From positions 62,001 through 126,000 of the forward strand of contig CAZHIC010000002.1 in NCBI GenBank assembly GCA_964532405.1: 64,000 nt of DNA. Reading direction: 5' to 3'. Below the pieces are notes generated by a model. The model saw only the letters and a list, made by a program, of their open reading frames with translations. It did no database searches and was not told the origin of the DNA. Origin of the DNA: PALSA-1006 sp964532405 (GTDB lineage Bacteria; Pseudomonadota; Gammaproteobacteria; Burkholderiales; Gallionellaceae). This document shows positions 33,520 through 41,788 of the stretch, piece by piece (the first letter of the stretch is position 1; each line of letters starts with the position of its first letter). The position numbers and the translations under genes are program-made.

Positions 33520-33922
33520 CGCAGCCCTTCGATTCTGAGTTCATCGGAACAATACATTCCCGCCCGCCATCCAGCGCGCGTTGCGCCATTTCGGCCAACG
33601 GCCTGTCGCGGCTGCACACCACCACCCGCAGCAGCATCGGCAGATTCACGCCCGCCACGCCTTCCACGCGTCCCGGCTGACACAAACGCTGTGCGATGTT
33701 GCCGGGCGTGGCGCCAAACACATCGCACAAGATCAACACCCCTTTACCCGTATCCAATTGCTCGATGAGTGCGCGCCCTTCGGCTTCTTTGCGCTGCGGA
33801 TCATCACTGGCCAGCACAGATAACACTTTCAAATTGGATGGCGTGCTGCCCATCACATGGCGCACGCAATCGACCAGGCTATCACCGAGACCGTTATGCG
33901 TCACTAACAGAACACCGACCAA
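33491..33922 (-). CDS. PTS mannose-type EIIA component
   Basis: Protein of 143 residues in the EIIA-Man/PtsL family, with the phospho-histidine in VLLVTHNGLGDSLVD and the VLILCDVFGATPGNIAQRL strand typical of the fold. The start is a TTG at 33922 directly abutting the TAA stop of the upstream small gene. Because no EIIB, EIIC or EIID genes are seen, it may act as a regulatory output of the EI-HPr relay, as proposed for orphan PTS chains in proteobacteria. Confidence 0.85.
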   Translation of the reverse strand: MVGVLLVTHNGLGDSLVDCVRHVMGSTPSNLKVLSVLASDDPQRKEAEGRALIEQLDTGKGVLILCDVFGATPGNIAQRLCQPGRVEGVAGVNLPMLLRVVVCSRDRPLAEMAQRALDGGRECIVPMNSESKGCDVATRCADH

Positions 33923-34129
33923 TTAAATCACTCCCATAAAATGCGCCACAAACCCGGCAAGCAACAACAGCACCAGCCAACCGTAAAGCAGAAACGCATG
34001 CAGCACACGCCCGACCAGTGCTTCCGTCTTGCGCTCCTCCTCCACGATGGCATGGATCTCCTTGAGCGCCTGCATGCTCGCGGTGCGGCGTATGTTTTTT
34101 TGTAGCGCGTCTTCTTGCGGCGTACTCAT
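33923..34129 (-). CDS. Small single-pass membrane protein between apbE and the PTS genes
   Basis: 68 residues. The N-terminal half is charged and helical (MQALKEIHAIVEEERKTE), and one hydrophobic segment ends the protein (FLLYGWLVLLLLAGFVAHFMGV). No family is recognised. Its start overlaps the apbE stop by ATGA, and its stop abuts the EIIA start, so it is made together with both. The tight placement supports its being a real gene. Confidence 0.72.
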   Translation of the reverse strand: MSTPQEDALQKNIRRTASMQALKEIHAIVEEERKTEALVGRVLHAFLLYGWLVLLLLAGFVAHFMGVI

Positions 34130-35352
34130 GGCTCGACTTTTCTGACCGTGGACTTATCCGTGAATTCTAGCCTTTTCTGCAAGGCAGCGGTGAGGTGCAC
34201 CACCCCATCCGCGTCGATCAACATCGCCTCGGCGAGTTGCATCTTATTCGCCGCTGCCACCCACCCCGCCGCGCCGGAAATGAACAACGGCTTGGAAGCC
34301 CAGTCCGACAACAAACCCGCACGTTCACCGTGGGTCAAGATGGTGACGGCTTGCACCCCCTGTGCGGGATAGCCGCTGCGCGGGTCGATCAAGTGGCAGT
34401 AGCGTTTGCCGTCGAATTCGAAATAGCGCTGATAGTCGCCCGAAGTGCCGATAGCCTCGCCGTCGTGCAGCTCCAGCGTGGCCAACGGCCCCGGTTTGCG
34501 CGGATGCTGGATGCCCACGCGCCAAGGGCGCGAACCATGTTGCCCCAGCGCCAGCACATTGCCGCCGATGTTGATGAGCGCATTGTGGATGCCCTGCTGC
34601 TTGAGCAAGGCTGCTGCGCGGTCCAGCGCATAGCCTTTGGCGTAGCCGCCGAGATCGAGTTGCACAGAACGGTTGCGGCTAAAAACCCTAACCCCCCCAG
34701 CCCCCCTTACACCCGCAAGGAGTACGCCGGTGGGTTCCCCGCTGCTTTGCAGCGACCCTTTCGCTGTCAGGGGGGAGTCAACCGCTCCTCCCCTGACAAG
34801 GGGAGGCTGGGAGGGGTTGGTTGTGGAAGAAAAATCCAAATCGCTCATCTGCGGATTCGCCTGCACCAGCGCAGCGATCTTATTTGCATCCGGCAACACG
34901 GCCTTGAATTCATCGGCCTGGAATCCCCATGTCTGGATCAGTCCGCCGATGGCTGGATTAAACAACCCCTCCGATTGTGCGGAAACGCGTGCGGCATCTT
35001 GCAACATCATCGCCAGTTCCGGCGCAACGATTTTTGTTTTTCCCTGCGCAAAAGCGGTATTCAGCGCGCTCAACTCGGAAGGTTTCCACGCATGCAGCAA
35101 ATCGTGCAGACGCTGAAATTCATGCATCACTGCGGCGATGGACGCTCGCGCATGAGCTTCGTCATCGCCATAAATACTGACCTCGACGCGCGTGCCGAAA
35201 ACGTAGCTTTCTTCTTGGTAGAGCGGCTCTTTGCTACAGCCAGAGAGAAAAAGAATCACACCACAGAGACACAGAGACACAGAGAAAACCAATACAGATT
35301 TTATTTTTCCTCTGTGTCTCTGTGTCTCTGTGGTGAACGGTTTTGAAATCAC
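34126..35352 (-). CDS. apbE: FAD:protein FMN transferase (ApbE) lipoprotein with repeat-derived segments
   Basis: Attaches FMN covalently to threonine of target proteins outside the cytoplasmic membrane. About 408 residues: YVFGTRVEVSIYG, LQLDLGGYAKGYALDRA-type sequence (VQLDLGGYAKGYALDRAAAL), INIGGNVLALG and IGTSGDYQRYFEFDGKRYCHLIDPRSGYP are family marks. A lipoprotein signal ends in VILFLSGC. The start is GTG at 35352, overlapping the gshA stop as GTGA. Two parts derive from repeats. The signal peptide (TTETQRHRGK to VSLCLCG) comes from the inverted repeat 35258-35340. A loop of about 45 residues before the LDLGG motif comes from 34680-34825. Both leave the frame intact. Confidence 0.9.
   Translation of the reverse strand: MISKPFTTETQRHRGKIKSVLVFSVSLCLCGVILFLSGCSKEPLYQEESYVFGTRVEVSIYGDDEAHARASIAAVMHEFQRLHDLLHAWKPSELSALNTAFAQGKTKIVAPELAMMLQDAARVSAQSEGLFNPAIGGLIQTWGFQADEFKAVLPDANKIAALVQANPQMSDLDFSSTTNPSQPPLVRGGAVDSPLTAKGSLQSSGEPTGVLLAGVRGAGGVRVFSRNRSVQLDLGGYAKGYALDRAAALLKQQGIHNALINIGGNVLALGQHGSRPWRVGIQHPRKPGPLATLELHDGEAIGTSGDYQRYFEFDGKRYCHLIDPRSGYPAQGVQAVTILTHGERAGLLSDWASKPLFISGAAGWVAAANKMQLAEAMLIDADGVVHLTAALQKRLEFTDKSTVRKVEP
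34680..34825. repeat. Repeat-derived insertion in the apbE coding sequence
   Basis: GC-rich stretch containing CTCCCCTGACAAGGGGAGG and neighbouring CCCCCC/GGGGGG runs, similar in pattern to the intergenic units at 23195-23289. It encodes NPSQPPLVRGGAVDSPLTAK and what follows, in frame, just before the conserved LDLGGYAKGY block. Confidence 0.68.
35258..35340. repeat. Inverted repeat encoding the ApbE signal peptide
   Basis: Arms of about 27 bases made of ACAGAGACACAGAG units (35262-35283) and their complement CTCTGTGTCTCTGTG (about 35311-35334) flank a short spacer. Related arms are seen at 22971-23080. The apbE start GTG lies about 10 bases outside the repeat, so the stem could also fold in the mRNA near the ribosome entry site. 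Confidence 0.8.
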
Positions 35353-36620
35353 GCCGCCATCTCTTCCAATTCCAGCGCAGCCGCCAGCATCGCCAGACGT
35401 GCCACCACACCGTAGGCGTAGAAGCGGTTCGGCATATCGTCCGGCGCGCCATCGGGGTTGGGCAAAGTGCAGCATTGCTCGAACGCCAGCGGCTCGAAGC
35501 GCATGCCCGGCGCATTGAGGTTCTCGTCCACACCGCGCTCGGTGTGGACCCGATAGAAACCACCCACCACATGGCGGTCGATCATGTACACCACCGGTTC
35601 GGCCACTGCACCGTCGAGATCTTCAAAGGTATACACGCCTTCCTGCACCAGCACGTCGGAGACTTGCAGCCCTTCTTTCACCACCGCCATCTTATTGCGT
35701 TGTTTGCGATTCAAGTCGCGCACTTCGCTGGCGTCTTTCACCGTCATGATGCCCATGCCGTAAGTACCCGCATCCGCTTTGACGATGACGAAAGGATCGT
35801 GCTTCACACCGTATTCGGCGTACTTCACGCGTATCTGTTGCAACACAAAATCTACTTGCGCGGCGAGACATTCTTCGCCGACCTTCTCTTGGAAATTGAC
35901 CTGGTTGCACACGGCAAAATAGGGGTCGATGAGCCACGAGTCGATGCCCAGCAATTCCGAAAATTGCTGGCTCACCTGATGATATGCCGCGAAATGTTTG
36001 GACTTGCGCCGCGCATACCAACCCGCTTCCAGCGGCGGCAACACGGTCTGTTCCAGATTTTTCAAAATATCCGGCACACCCGCAGAAAGATCGTTGTTGA
36101 GCACGATGACGCAGGGATCGAAATCCTCCACGCCCAAGCGCTTGCCTCTGCGCACCAGCGGCTCCAGCGTCAACGTGCTGCCATTCGCCAGCGCCAGCGT
36201 GGTTGGCTGAGTGATCTCCGGCAGCAGCGAACCGACGCGCACGCGCATCCCGGCTTGCTTGAGAATGGTGACGAGCTGCGCTACGTTTTGCAGATAGAAC
36301 TGGTTGCGCGTGTGATTCTCCGGGATCAGCAACACCCCGCGCGCCTCGGGGCAAATTTTTTCCACTGTGCTTTGCATCGCCATCACGCACAGCGGCAGAA
36401 AGTCGGGATTGAGATTGTTGAAGCCACCGGGGAAAAGATTAGTATCGACGGGCGCGAGCTTGAAACCACTGTTGCGCAGATCGACGGAAGAATAGAACGG
36501 CGGGGTGTGCTCCAACCATTGCGTGCGAAACCAATGTTCGATGGTCGGCTGCGCCGTGAGGATGCGCCGCTCCAACTCCAACAACGGGCCTTTTAGTGCG
36601 GTGGTGAGATGAGGGACCAT
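35349..36620 (-). CDS. gshA: Glutamate-cysteine ligase, Acidithiobacillus/proteobacterial type
   Basis: First enzyme of glutathione synthesis, 423 residues. It belongs to the GshA family first noted in Acidithiobacillus ferrooxidans rather than the E. coli type. Marks are SSVDLRNSGFKLAPVDTNLF with FPGGFNNL, LLIPENHTRNQFYLQN, WYARRKSKHFAAYHQ, FVIVKADAGTYGMGIM and EPVVYMIDRHVVGGFYRVH. It leads a run of overlapping genes with apbE and the PTS relay. gshB is not in the window. The start at 36620 is followed directly by family sequence; about 200 bp to the upstream antiporter gene leaves room for a promoter. Confidence 0.92.
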   Translation of the reverse strand: MVPHLTTALKGPLLELERRILTAQPTIEHWFRTQWLEHTPPFYSSVDLRNSGFKLAPVDTNLFPGGFNNLNPDFLPLCVMAMQSTVEKICPEARGVLLIPENHTRNQFYLQNVAQLVTILKQAGMRVRVGSLLPEITQPTTLALANGSTLTLEPLVRRGKRLGVEDFDPCVIVLNNDLSAGVPDILKNLEQTVLPPLEAGWYARRKSKHFAAYHQVSQQFSELLGIDSWLIDPYFAVCNQVNFQEKVGEECLAAQVDFVLQQIRVKYAEYGVKHDPFVIVKADAGTYGMGIMTVKDASEVRDLNRKQRNKMAVVKEGLQVSDVLVQEGVYTFEDLDGAVAEPVVYMIDRHVVGGFYRVHTERGVDENLNAPGMRFEPLAFEQCCTLPNPDGAPDDMPNRFYAYGVVARLAMLAAALELEEMAA

Positions 36621-36821
36621 GATGTGCCTACGTAAAAACAGGCTGGCATTCTATCCGATTGCAGCAACCAGAATGAAGCCGCCCGTGCACGACTGCGAAT
36701 TCCGCTGATTTATCCGGGCTTAAGCGCCGTCACTATCCCTCGGTACATCTGGTCGGACGATACAGTGGCTTCTTCGACGATGGCGTCATGAACTTCCTGC
36801 ATAGCAAAAGCATTGCTTGCA

Positions 36822-38060
36822 TCATTCCTCGACCAGCAGATCGAGCTTCTTTGCCAGCCACTTGGTCGTCGTAGCCTGAATCAAAATAGTCATCAGGATA
36901 GCGATGAAGGTCACGGAGGCGATGATCTGCGCGCCCGGCGCTTTCATGCCGACCAGCATACCGGCCAGTGCGCCGGGAATAACGCCGGTCTCGCGCGTCC
37001 AGCACATGAACAGCATCTCTTTGAAGCTCCACTTGGCGCGGCGATCCGGCAGCGCGCACAGAAACACGGTGACGGGTCTTGCCACCAGCATGAACACGAT
37101 GACGACACCGACGCCCGCCCAGAGGTATTGGTTCATCAGGCCGAAGTCCACTTGGCTGCCGAGCAGGATGAAAATGAACATGCGCATGATGAGTGCGGTG
37201 GTCATCACGAAATCTTCCAGTTGATGACTTTCCTCGGAAGAGCGTTTGAAGCCGAGCGATTCCACATTGCCCAGCATGATGCCGAACACGAACACCGCCA
37301 TAAAGCCGCTGGCATGCAGCCCGTCCGCCGCCATGTAGGCCGCGATCACAGCCATCAACGTGACTACAGGGGCAAACTCGGCGAGGAAGTTGAATTTTTC
37401 GTGGGCGATCAGCACTGCCGCGAGGTACCCGAGTATGCCGCCGATGACGATACCGAACGATGCTTGTTTGAGCAGATCGATGAGCGCATCACCGGCAGAG
37501 AATTCACCCGCGCCCATCGCCACGCCCAGCACGGTGAAGGTGACGATAGCGCCCATCGCATCGTTGAAAGCGGATTCGCTCATCACGGTTTGCGCGACAC
37601 GCTCTTTGATCTTGACCTGTTTGAACACCGGCACCAATGTCGCCGGGTCGGTGGAGGACAGTGTTGCGCCCAACAGCAAAGCGACCATGACGGGAACACC
37701 AAGAAAATAGTAGGCCGCTGCGCCAGTGATAGCGGCAGTGATGAGCACACCGATGGTGGCGATCACCACAAGAGTGATCCACACTTCTTTCAGCACTTTG
37801 AGGCGGATGGATGCGCCACCATCGAACAGGATGTAGCTTGAGCCGAAGATGAGGATCAGTTGGTTGATGGTCGAATCTGCCTTGATGTCGACAAAGCCCA
37901 GCATACCCGAGCCGATCAGCATGCCCACCAGCAGAAACACGACCACGTCCGGTACTCGCGCCAAGCGCGCCACTAGCCCGGAAAAAGTACCGATGCCGAG
38001 GATGATGCCGAAAACGAGGAGTGTGTGTTTAGCGAGTTCCAGTGCAACAGAGGATTCCAT
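36822..38060 (-). CDS. CPA-type cation/proton antiporter
   Basis: Integral inner-membrane protein of 412 residues with about 12 hydrophobic segments, beginning LLVFGIILGIGTFSGLVARL. The ion-site pattern TLSSTDPATLVPVF and the following SESAFNDAMGAIVTFTVL carry the conserved TDP and ND acidic residues of the Na+/H+ and K+/H+ antiporter superfamily. No C-terminal TrkA-type domain is present. Which cation it carries cannot be told. The start lies 23 bp after the RnfH-like gene stop, suggesting one transcript. Confidence 0.85.
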   Translation of the reverse strand: MESSVALELAKHTLLVFGIILGIGTFSGLVARLARVPDVVVFLLVGMLIGSGMLGFVDIKADSTINQLILIFGSSYILFDGGASIRLKVLKEVWITLVVIATIGVLITAAITGAAAYYFLGVPVMVALLLGATLSSTDPATLVPVFKQVKIKERVAQTVMSESAFNDAMGAIVTFTVLGVAMGAGEFSAGDALIDLLKQASFGIVIGGILGYLAAVLIAHEKFNFLAEFAPVVTLMAVIAAYMAADGLHASGFMAVFVFGIMLGNVESLGFKRSSEESHQLEDFVMTTALIMRMFIFILLGSQVDFGLMNQYLWAGVGVVIVFMLVARPVTVFLCALPDRRAKWSFKEMLFMCWTRETGVIPGALAGMLVGMKAPGAQIIASVTFIAILMTILIQATTTKWLAKKLDLLVEE

Positions 38061-38083
38061 GTTGTTCCTAAATCAATTCATGT

Positions 38084-38365
38084 TTAGTCGTCATCGTCTT
38101 CTCCCGCGATGACGCGGCGCGGCACAGTAGCCGGATCAGCCGTGATGGCACGGTATATCTCCACCCGGTCGCCGGGTTTGAGTGCCGCATCCAGTTGTGC
38201 GACTTTACCAAAAATGCCGACTGTACAGGTCGTAATATCGATGCCCAAAAACTTGCGCAAGATGCCGGATTGCTCGATGGCCTCTTGCACGGACGTCCCT
38301 TCCGGCACTTCGATGCGCAGCCAGAGTTGTTGGGCGGGTTCGGAATAAGCGATACCGATTTGCAT
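38084..38365 (-). CDS. RnfH-family ubiquitin-like protein
   Basis: 93 residues with a beta-grasp pattern: QIGIAYSEPAQQLWLRIEVP, VQEAIEQSGILRKF, VGIFGKVAQLDAALKPGDRVEIYRAI, then an acidic tail GEDDDD. In many beta/gamma proteobacteria this small protein (RnfH/YfjF, also PasI) lies beside a RatA-like START-domain gene and smpB. Neither is present here, and it instead precedes an antiporter. Its role is unknown. Confidence 0.85.
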   Translation of the reverse strand: MQIGIAYSEPAQQLWLRIEVPEGTSVQEAIEQSGILRKFLGIDITTCTVGIFGKVAQLDAALKPGDRVEIYRAITADPATVPRRVIAGEDDDD

Positions 38366-38514
38366 GATCTCTGCTAACTTGCGGCCACAGGAATCTGCAC
38401 TGCGCGTGCAGTATTGCGTCGATCGATTGAGGGCGCACTGATGGCGGATGCCCCCGATAATGAATTACCCGAGAGCAGCCACCCGGATTTGGGCGTACCT
38501 ACTGGTCTATTGTT

Positions 38515-39882
38515 TTAGCTTCTACTTTTGAACAATGCCGCGACTTGTTTTTGCGACTTGTTCGGTGCGGGAGCAGCGGGCTTTTCGTCGATGGGCTTTT
38601 CGCTGATCGACGGTTCGTAGGGTTTCGAGAGCCAATCATCCGCTGATGCAGGCTTGTGGCTATGATGACTACGAGGAGGGACGGGTTTAAGTGGCTTATG
38701 ATAACTACCACCCGATGCGGAAGAAGTGGTAACGGCAGGCTCACGCGGAAATTGCCGGTTCAATAATTTTTCAATTTCTACAAGTTTGCGCTCTTCCGTG
38801 CCATCTATCAAAGAAACGGCTTCGCCTGAAGCGCCTGCACGTCCGGTGCGTCCGATGCGATGCACATAGTCTTCGGCGTGCGTCGGCAACTCGAAATTGA
38901 TGACCAGTGGGAGCTGGTCGATGTCGAGACCGCGCGCGGCCACATCGGTCGCCACCAGAGCCAGAATCGTGCCCGCCTTGAAAGCTTCCAACGCCTTGAG
39001 ACGCTCTTGCTGCGTCTTGTCGCCGTGGATAGCGTCGGCGGCAATGCCGCTACGCTCCAATTGTTTGGTGACGTGTGCCGCGCTCAACTTGGTGCGGGTA
39101 AAAATCAATACCTGCTTGACGCCGCGCGCGCGGATCAACTCAACCAAAGCATGAAACTTGTCGTGTTGCTCGACCATGCAGACGGATTGCTTAATATTCT
39201 CCCCCGCCGCATTGCGCCGCGCGGTTTCAACCGTGACCGGATCAACGAGAAAATCTTGCGCGAGCTTTTTGATGTCTTCGGAGAACGTGGCCGAGAACAG
39301 CAGCGTCTGCCGCTGCTTGGGCAGCAGCGCGAGGATGCGTTTGAGGTCGGGCATGAAGCCCATGTCCAGCATGCGGTCAGCCTCATCCAGAATGAGTATC
39401 TGCACTTGATTGAGTTGCAGGTTGCGATTCTCCACGTGATCCAACAATCTTCCGGGAGTCGCGACCAGAATCTCTACGCCGTTCATCAGCGCGGGCTTTT
39501 GCGCCTTGATGTCGGTGCCGCCGTAAACTACCGTGGTGCGCAGCGGCACATGCTTGGAATAAGTGACCACACTCTCGTGGACTTGTATCGCCAACTCCCG
39601 TGTCGGGGCCAAGATCAATGCACGGATGGGATGACGGGCGGGCGAAGCGCTGGTACTGGCGTGCGGCAATAGGCGTTGCAACATCGGCAAAGTAAATGCG
39701 GCTGTCTTGCCGGTGCCGGTCTGCGCCATCGCCATCAAATCGCGTCCCGCGATGACATGCGGAATGGCTTGTGCCTGTATAGGTGTCGGCTCGGTGTAAC
39801 CCGTTTCCTCGATGGCGCGCAGAATCAGCGGATCGAGTGCGAGAGAGGAAAAAAGGAGTTTTGTTGCTGAGGATTCGTCCAT
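38515..39882 (-). CDS. rhlE: DEAD-box RNA helicase, RhlE type
   Basis: ATP-dependent RNA helicase of about 455 residues. Motifs in order: EPTPIQAQAIPHVIAGRD (Q motif), AQTGTGKTAAF, LAPTRELAIQ, LVATPGRLLDH, ILDEADRMLDMGF, LLFSATFS, VLIFTRTK, LVATDVAARGLDI and VHRIGRTGRAGA. A basic proline- and lysine-rich tail ends in VAALFKSRS. ATG at 39882 is favoured over one 12 bases upstream because a perfect TATAAT at about 39896-39901 would place the transcript start at or just before it. It is divergent from mutM, with about 200 bp in which I see no convincing gene. Confidence 0.93.
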   Translation of the reverse strand: MDESSATKLLFSSLALDPLILRAIEETGYTEPTPIQAQAIPHVIAGRDLMAMAQTGTGKTAAFTLPMLQRLLPHASTSASPARHPIRALILAPTRELAIQVHESVVTYSKHVPLRTTVVYGGTDIKAQKPALMNGVEILVATPGRLLDHVENRNLQLNQVQILILDEADRMLDMGFMPDLKRILALLPKQRQTLLFSATFSEDIKKLAQDFLVDPVTVETARRNAAGENIKQSVCMVEQHDKFHALVELIRARGVKQVLIFTRTKLSAAHVTKQLERSGIAADAIHGDKTQQERLKALEAFKAGTILALVATDVAARGLDIDQLPLVINFELPTHAEDYVHRIGRTGRAGASGEAVSLIDGTEERKLVEIEKLLNRQFPREPAVTTSSASGGSYHKPLKPVPPRSHHSHKPASADDWLSKPYEPSISEKPIDEKPAAPAPNKSQKQVAALFKSRS

Positions 39883-40093
39883 AAGTGCGGGCATTATACT
39901 GGATTAAGGAGGCGGAGCAGGAATGGCGAAATATCCTTGGCGGGCCGGAAGGTCATGCTTGGCGTTTGCCGCTTCAGCACATCGGACAAATCGGCTTGCG
40001 ATGCGGATAAAGTAGGTCGCATAATGAACACGCCCATAAAATTCTGCACATGCGCCGAATCCAGACACACCACCAACAGAGTATCCAGACAAG

Positions 40094-40909
40094 ATGCCCG
40101 AACTCCCCGAAGTCGAAACTACTTTGCGCGGCCTCGCCCCCCATCTGACGGGACAAGTCGTCGCGGACGTCATCATCCGCAACGCGCAATTGCGCTGGCC
40201 GATCCCGCATAATCTCAGCCAATTGTTGCGCGGACAAACCGTGCGCAACTTGCAGCGCCGCGCGAAATATCTGCTCATCGGATTCGATCACGGCACGCTC
40301 ATTCTGCACCTCGGCATGTCCGGGAGTCTGCGCATACTCACCACATCTGCGACAGCCGAAAAACACGAGCACTTCGATATGGTATTGGAGAACGGGACGC
40401 TCATGCGCTTGCGCGACCCGCGCCGATTTGGGGCGGTGTTGTGGCATAGCAGCGAGTTGGGCGAACATCCTCTGCTCGCCAAGCTCGGCCCCGAACCACT
40501 ACGGACAGGATTCGACACCGAACATTTATTTCGCGCCACACGCAATCGCAGCGCGGCGATCAAGCTGCTCATCATGGATAGCCATGTGGTGGTCGGTGTA
40601 GGCAACATCTACGCCAGCGAAGCTTTGTTTCGCGCCGGCATCAAACCGCAACTCGCCGCAGGGAAACTCAGCCGCGCCCGCTGCGAAAAACTGGTCGCTG
40701 AAATTCGCGCAACGCTAAGCGAGGCCATCGCGCTGGGCGGCAGCAGTCTGCGCGACTATGTGAACAGCGATGGCAAACAGGGTTATTTCCAACAGCACTA
40801 TTGGGTATATGGCAGAGCGAACGAGGCCTGCCGGAAGTGCGGCACTGGTATCAGGCAGATCAAACAAGGGCAACGATCCAGCTTCTATTGCCCGGCCTGC
40901 CAGCGCTGA
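40094..40909 (+). CDS. mutM: Formamidopyrimidine-DNA glycosylase
   Basis: Removes 8-oxoguanine and ring-opened purines from DNA and cuts the backbone. The 271-residue protein starts MPELPEVETTLRGL with the catalytic Pro2 and Glu3, has the lysine in QRRAKYLLI, HLGMSGSLRI, VVVGVGNIYASEALFRAGI, and a C-terminal zinc finger CRKCGTGI to FYCPACQR. Length and motifs are normal. It is divergent from rhlE. Confidence 0.96.
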   Translation: MPELPEVETTLRGLAPHLTGQVVADVIIRNAQLRWPIPHNLSQLLRGQTVRNLQRRAKYLLIGFDHGTLILHLGMSGSLRILTTSATAEKHEHFDMVLENGTLMRLRDPRRFGAVLWHSSELGEHPLLAKLGPEPLRTGFDTEHLFRATRNRSAAIKLLIMDSHVVVGVGNIYASEALFRAGIKPQLAAGKLSRARCEKLVAEIRATLSEAIALGGSSLRDYVNSDGKQGYFQQHYWVYGRANEACRKCGTGIRQIKQGQRSSFYCPACQR

Positions 40910-40993
40910 AAACGCTCGCGCCAGGGGAAATTTTTCTGCTATATTGGCGCAAACCTCCCTATCTAATCAGCGTTTCTCATACAGGAGTTACTC

Positions 40994-41665
40994 ATGCAAA
41001 AACTCATCTTCACTTCGATTTCGTGTGTCTTGCTTTCAACCACTTCTGCATTGGCAGATGACCCCTCTTCGATTTTCGTTTCCACTTGCGCGGAATGGAA
41101 GTCTGCCGTTCCCATCAACACTGAAGCCCTGGATAAACTGAAGAAAAATGCAGGCAGCGAGAAACCGGCAAGCGGGCAGTCCTACACAAAAAATCAATTC
41201 GTCGTTTTGCTCGGAAAAAATCCGGTTGCGGCAAAAGATGCGCTCGCCAATTACAAAGACAAATTGCCGAAAACGGGCGAAGGCAAAGTGGACTTGAAAG
41301 ATGTCACGCTCAACGGTTTCAATCTGTCCGGCATGAATCTGGATAACGTGGATTTTAAAGGTACAGAATTGAACGGGGCCGACCTTTCCGGCGCCAGCTT
41401 GCGTGACGCCTCGCTGTACAAGGCAGAACTGGAAGGCGCCAATCTCAACAATGCCAATCTTGCGTTTGCAAATTTATCCAAAACCAAGCTCGTCAATGCC
41501 AGCCTTTGTCATGCCACGCTGACCTCAGCCGATCTCGAAGATGCCGTCATCAAAGGGGCTTATTTGAAAGGCGCAAAACTCGATATGGCCAGAAACATTC
41601 CCAAGACCCTCTATCCGAACGCCCAGAACGTGCTGCAATTCGGGTTGCCCGTGCCAACCGAATAA
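40994..41665 (+). CDS. Exported pentapeptide-repeat protein
   Basis: 223 residues with an N-terminal signal peptide (MQKLIFTSISCVLLSTTSALA). The mature part has an N-terminal alpha-helical region with a cysteine, then from about residue 105 a run of pentapeptides A(D/N)LXX: LNGADLSGASLRDASLYKAE, LEGANLNNANLAFANLSKT and so on, predicted to form a right-handed quadrilateral helix. An AGGAG ribosome site precedes the ATG. It stands alone, followed by a strong terminator. Its role is not known. Confidence 0.8.
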   Translation: MQKLIFTSISCVLLSTTSALADDPSSIFVSTCAEWKSAVPINTEALDKLKKNAGSEKPASGQSYTKNQFVVLLGKNPVAAKDALANYKDKLPKTGEGKVDLKDVTLNGFNLSGMNLDNVDFKGTELNGADLSGASLRDASLYKAELEGANLNNANLAFANLSKTKLVNASLCHATLTSADLEDAVIKGAYLKGAKLDMARNIPKTLYPNAQNVLQFGLPVPTE

Positions 41666-41679
41666 TTGACCCTGTTACT

Positions 41680-41723
41680 CCAAAAGAAAAAAGCGGGGAG
41701 CTTCCCCCGCTTTTTTCTTTGGG
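41680..41723. terminator. Bidirectional intrinsic terminator
   Basis: AAAAAAGCGGGG and CCCCGCTTTTTT form a strong GC stem flanked by A and T runs, so it can stop transcription from both the pentapeptide gene (plus) and the GGDEF-hemerythrin gene (minus). Confidence 0.9.
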
Positions 41724-41788
41724 CTGCATGTTCACGCCTTATGCTTGTAGATACCCAGACCACCCGCCCCGGCAAACTATAATTTTCG

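Noticed and set aside
35343..36596. Open frame of 417 codons opposite gshA
   Set aside because: Histidine-rich shadow of gshA, no ribosome site or family marks.
39894..40076. Small minus-strand frame of 60 codons just before rhlE
   Set aside because: It ends at the rhlE start, has no ribosome site I can support, and no family similarity. It overlaps the likely promoter of rhlE.
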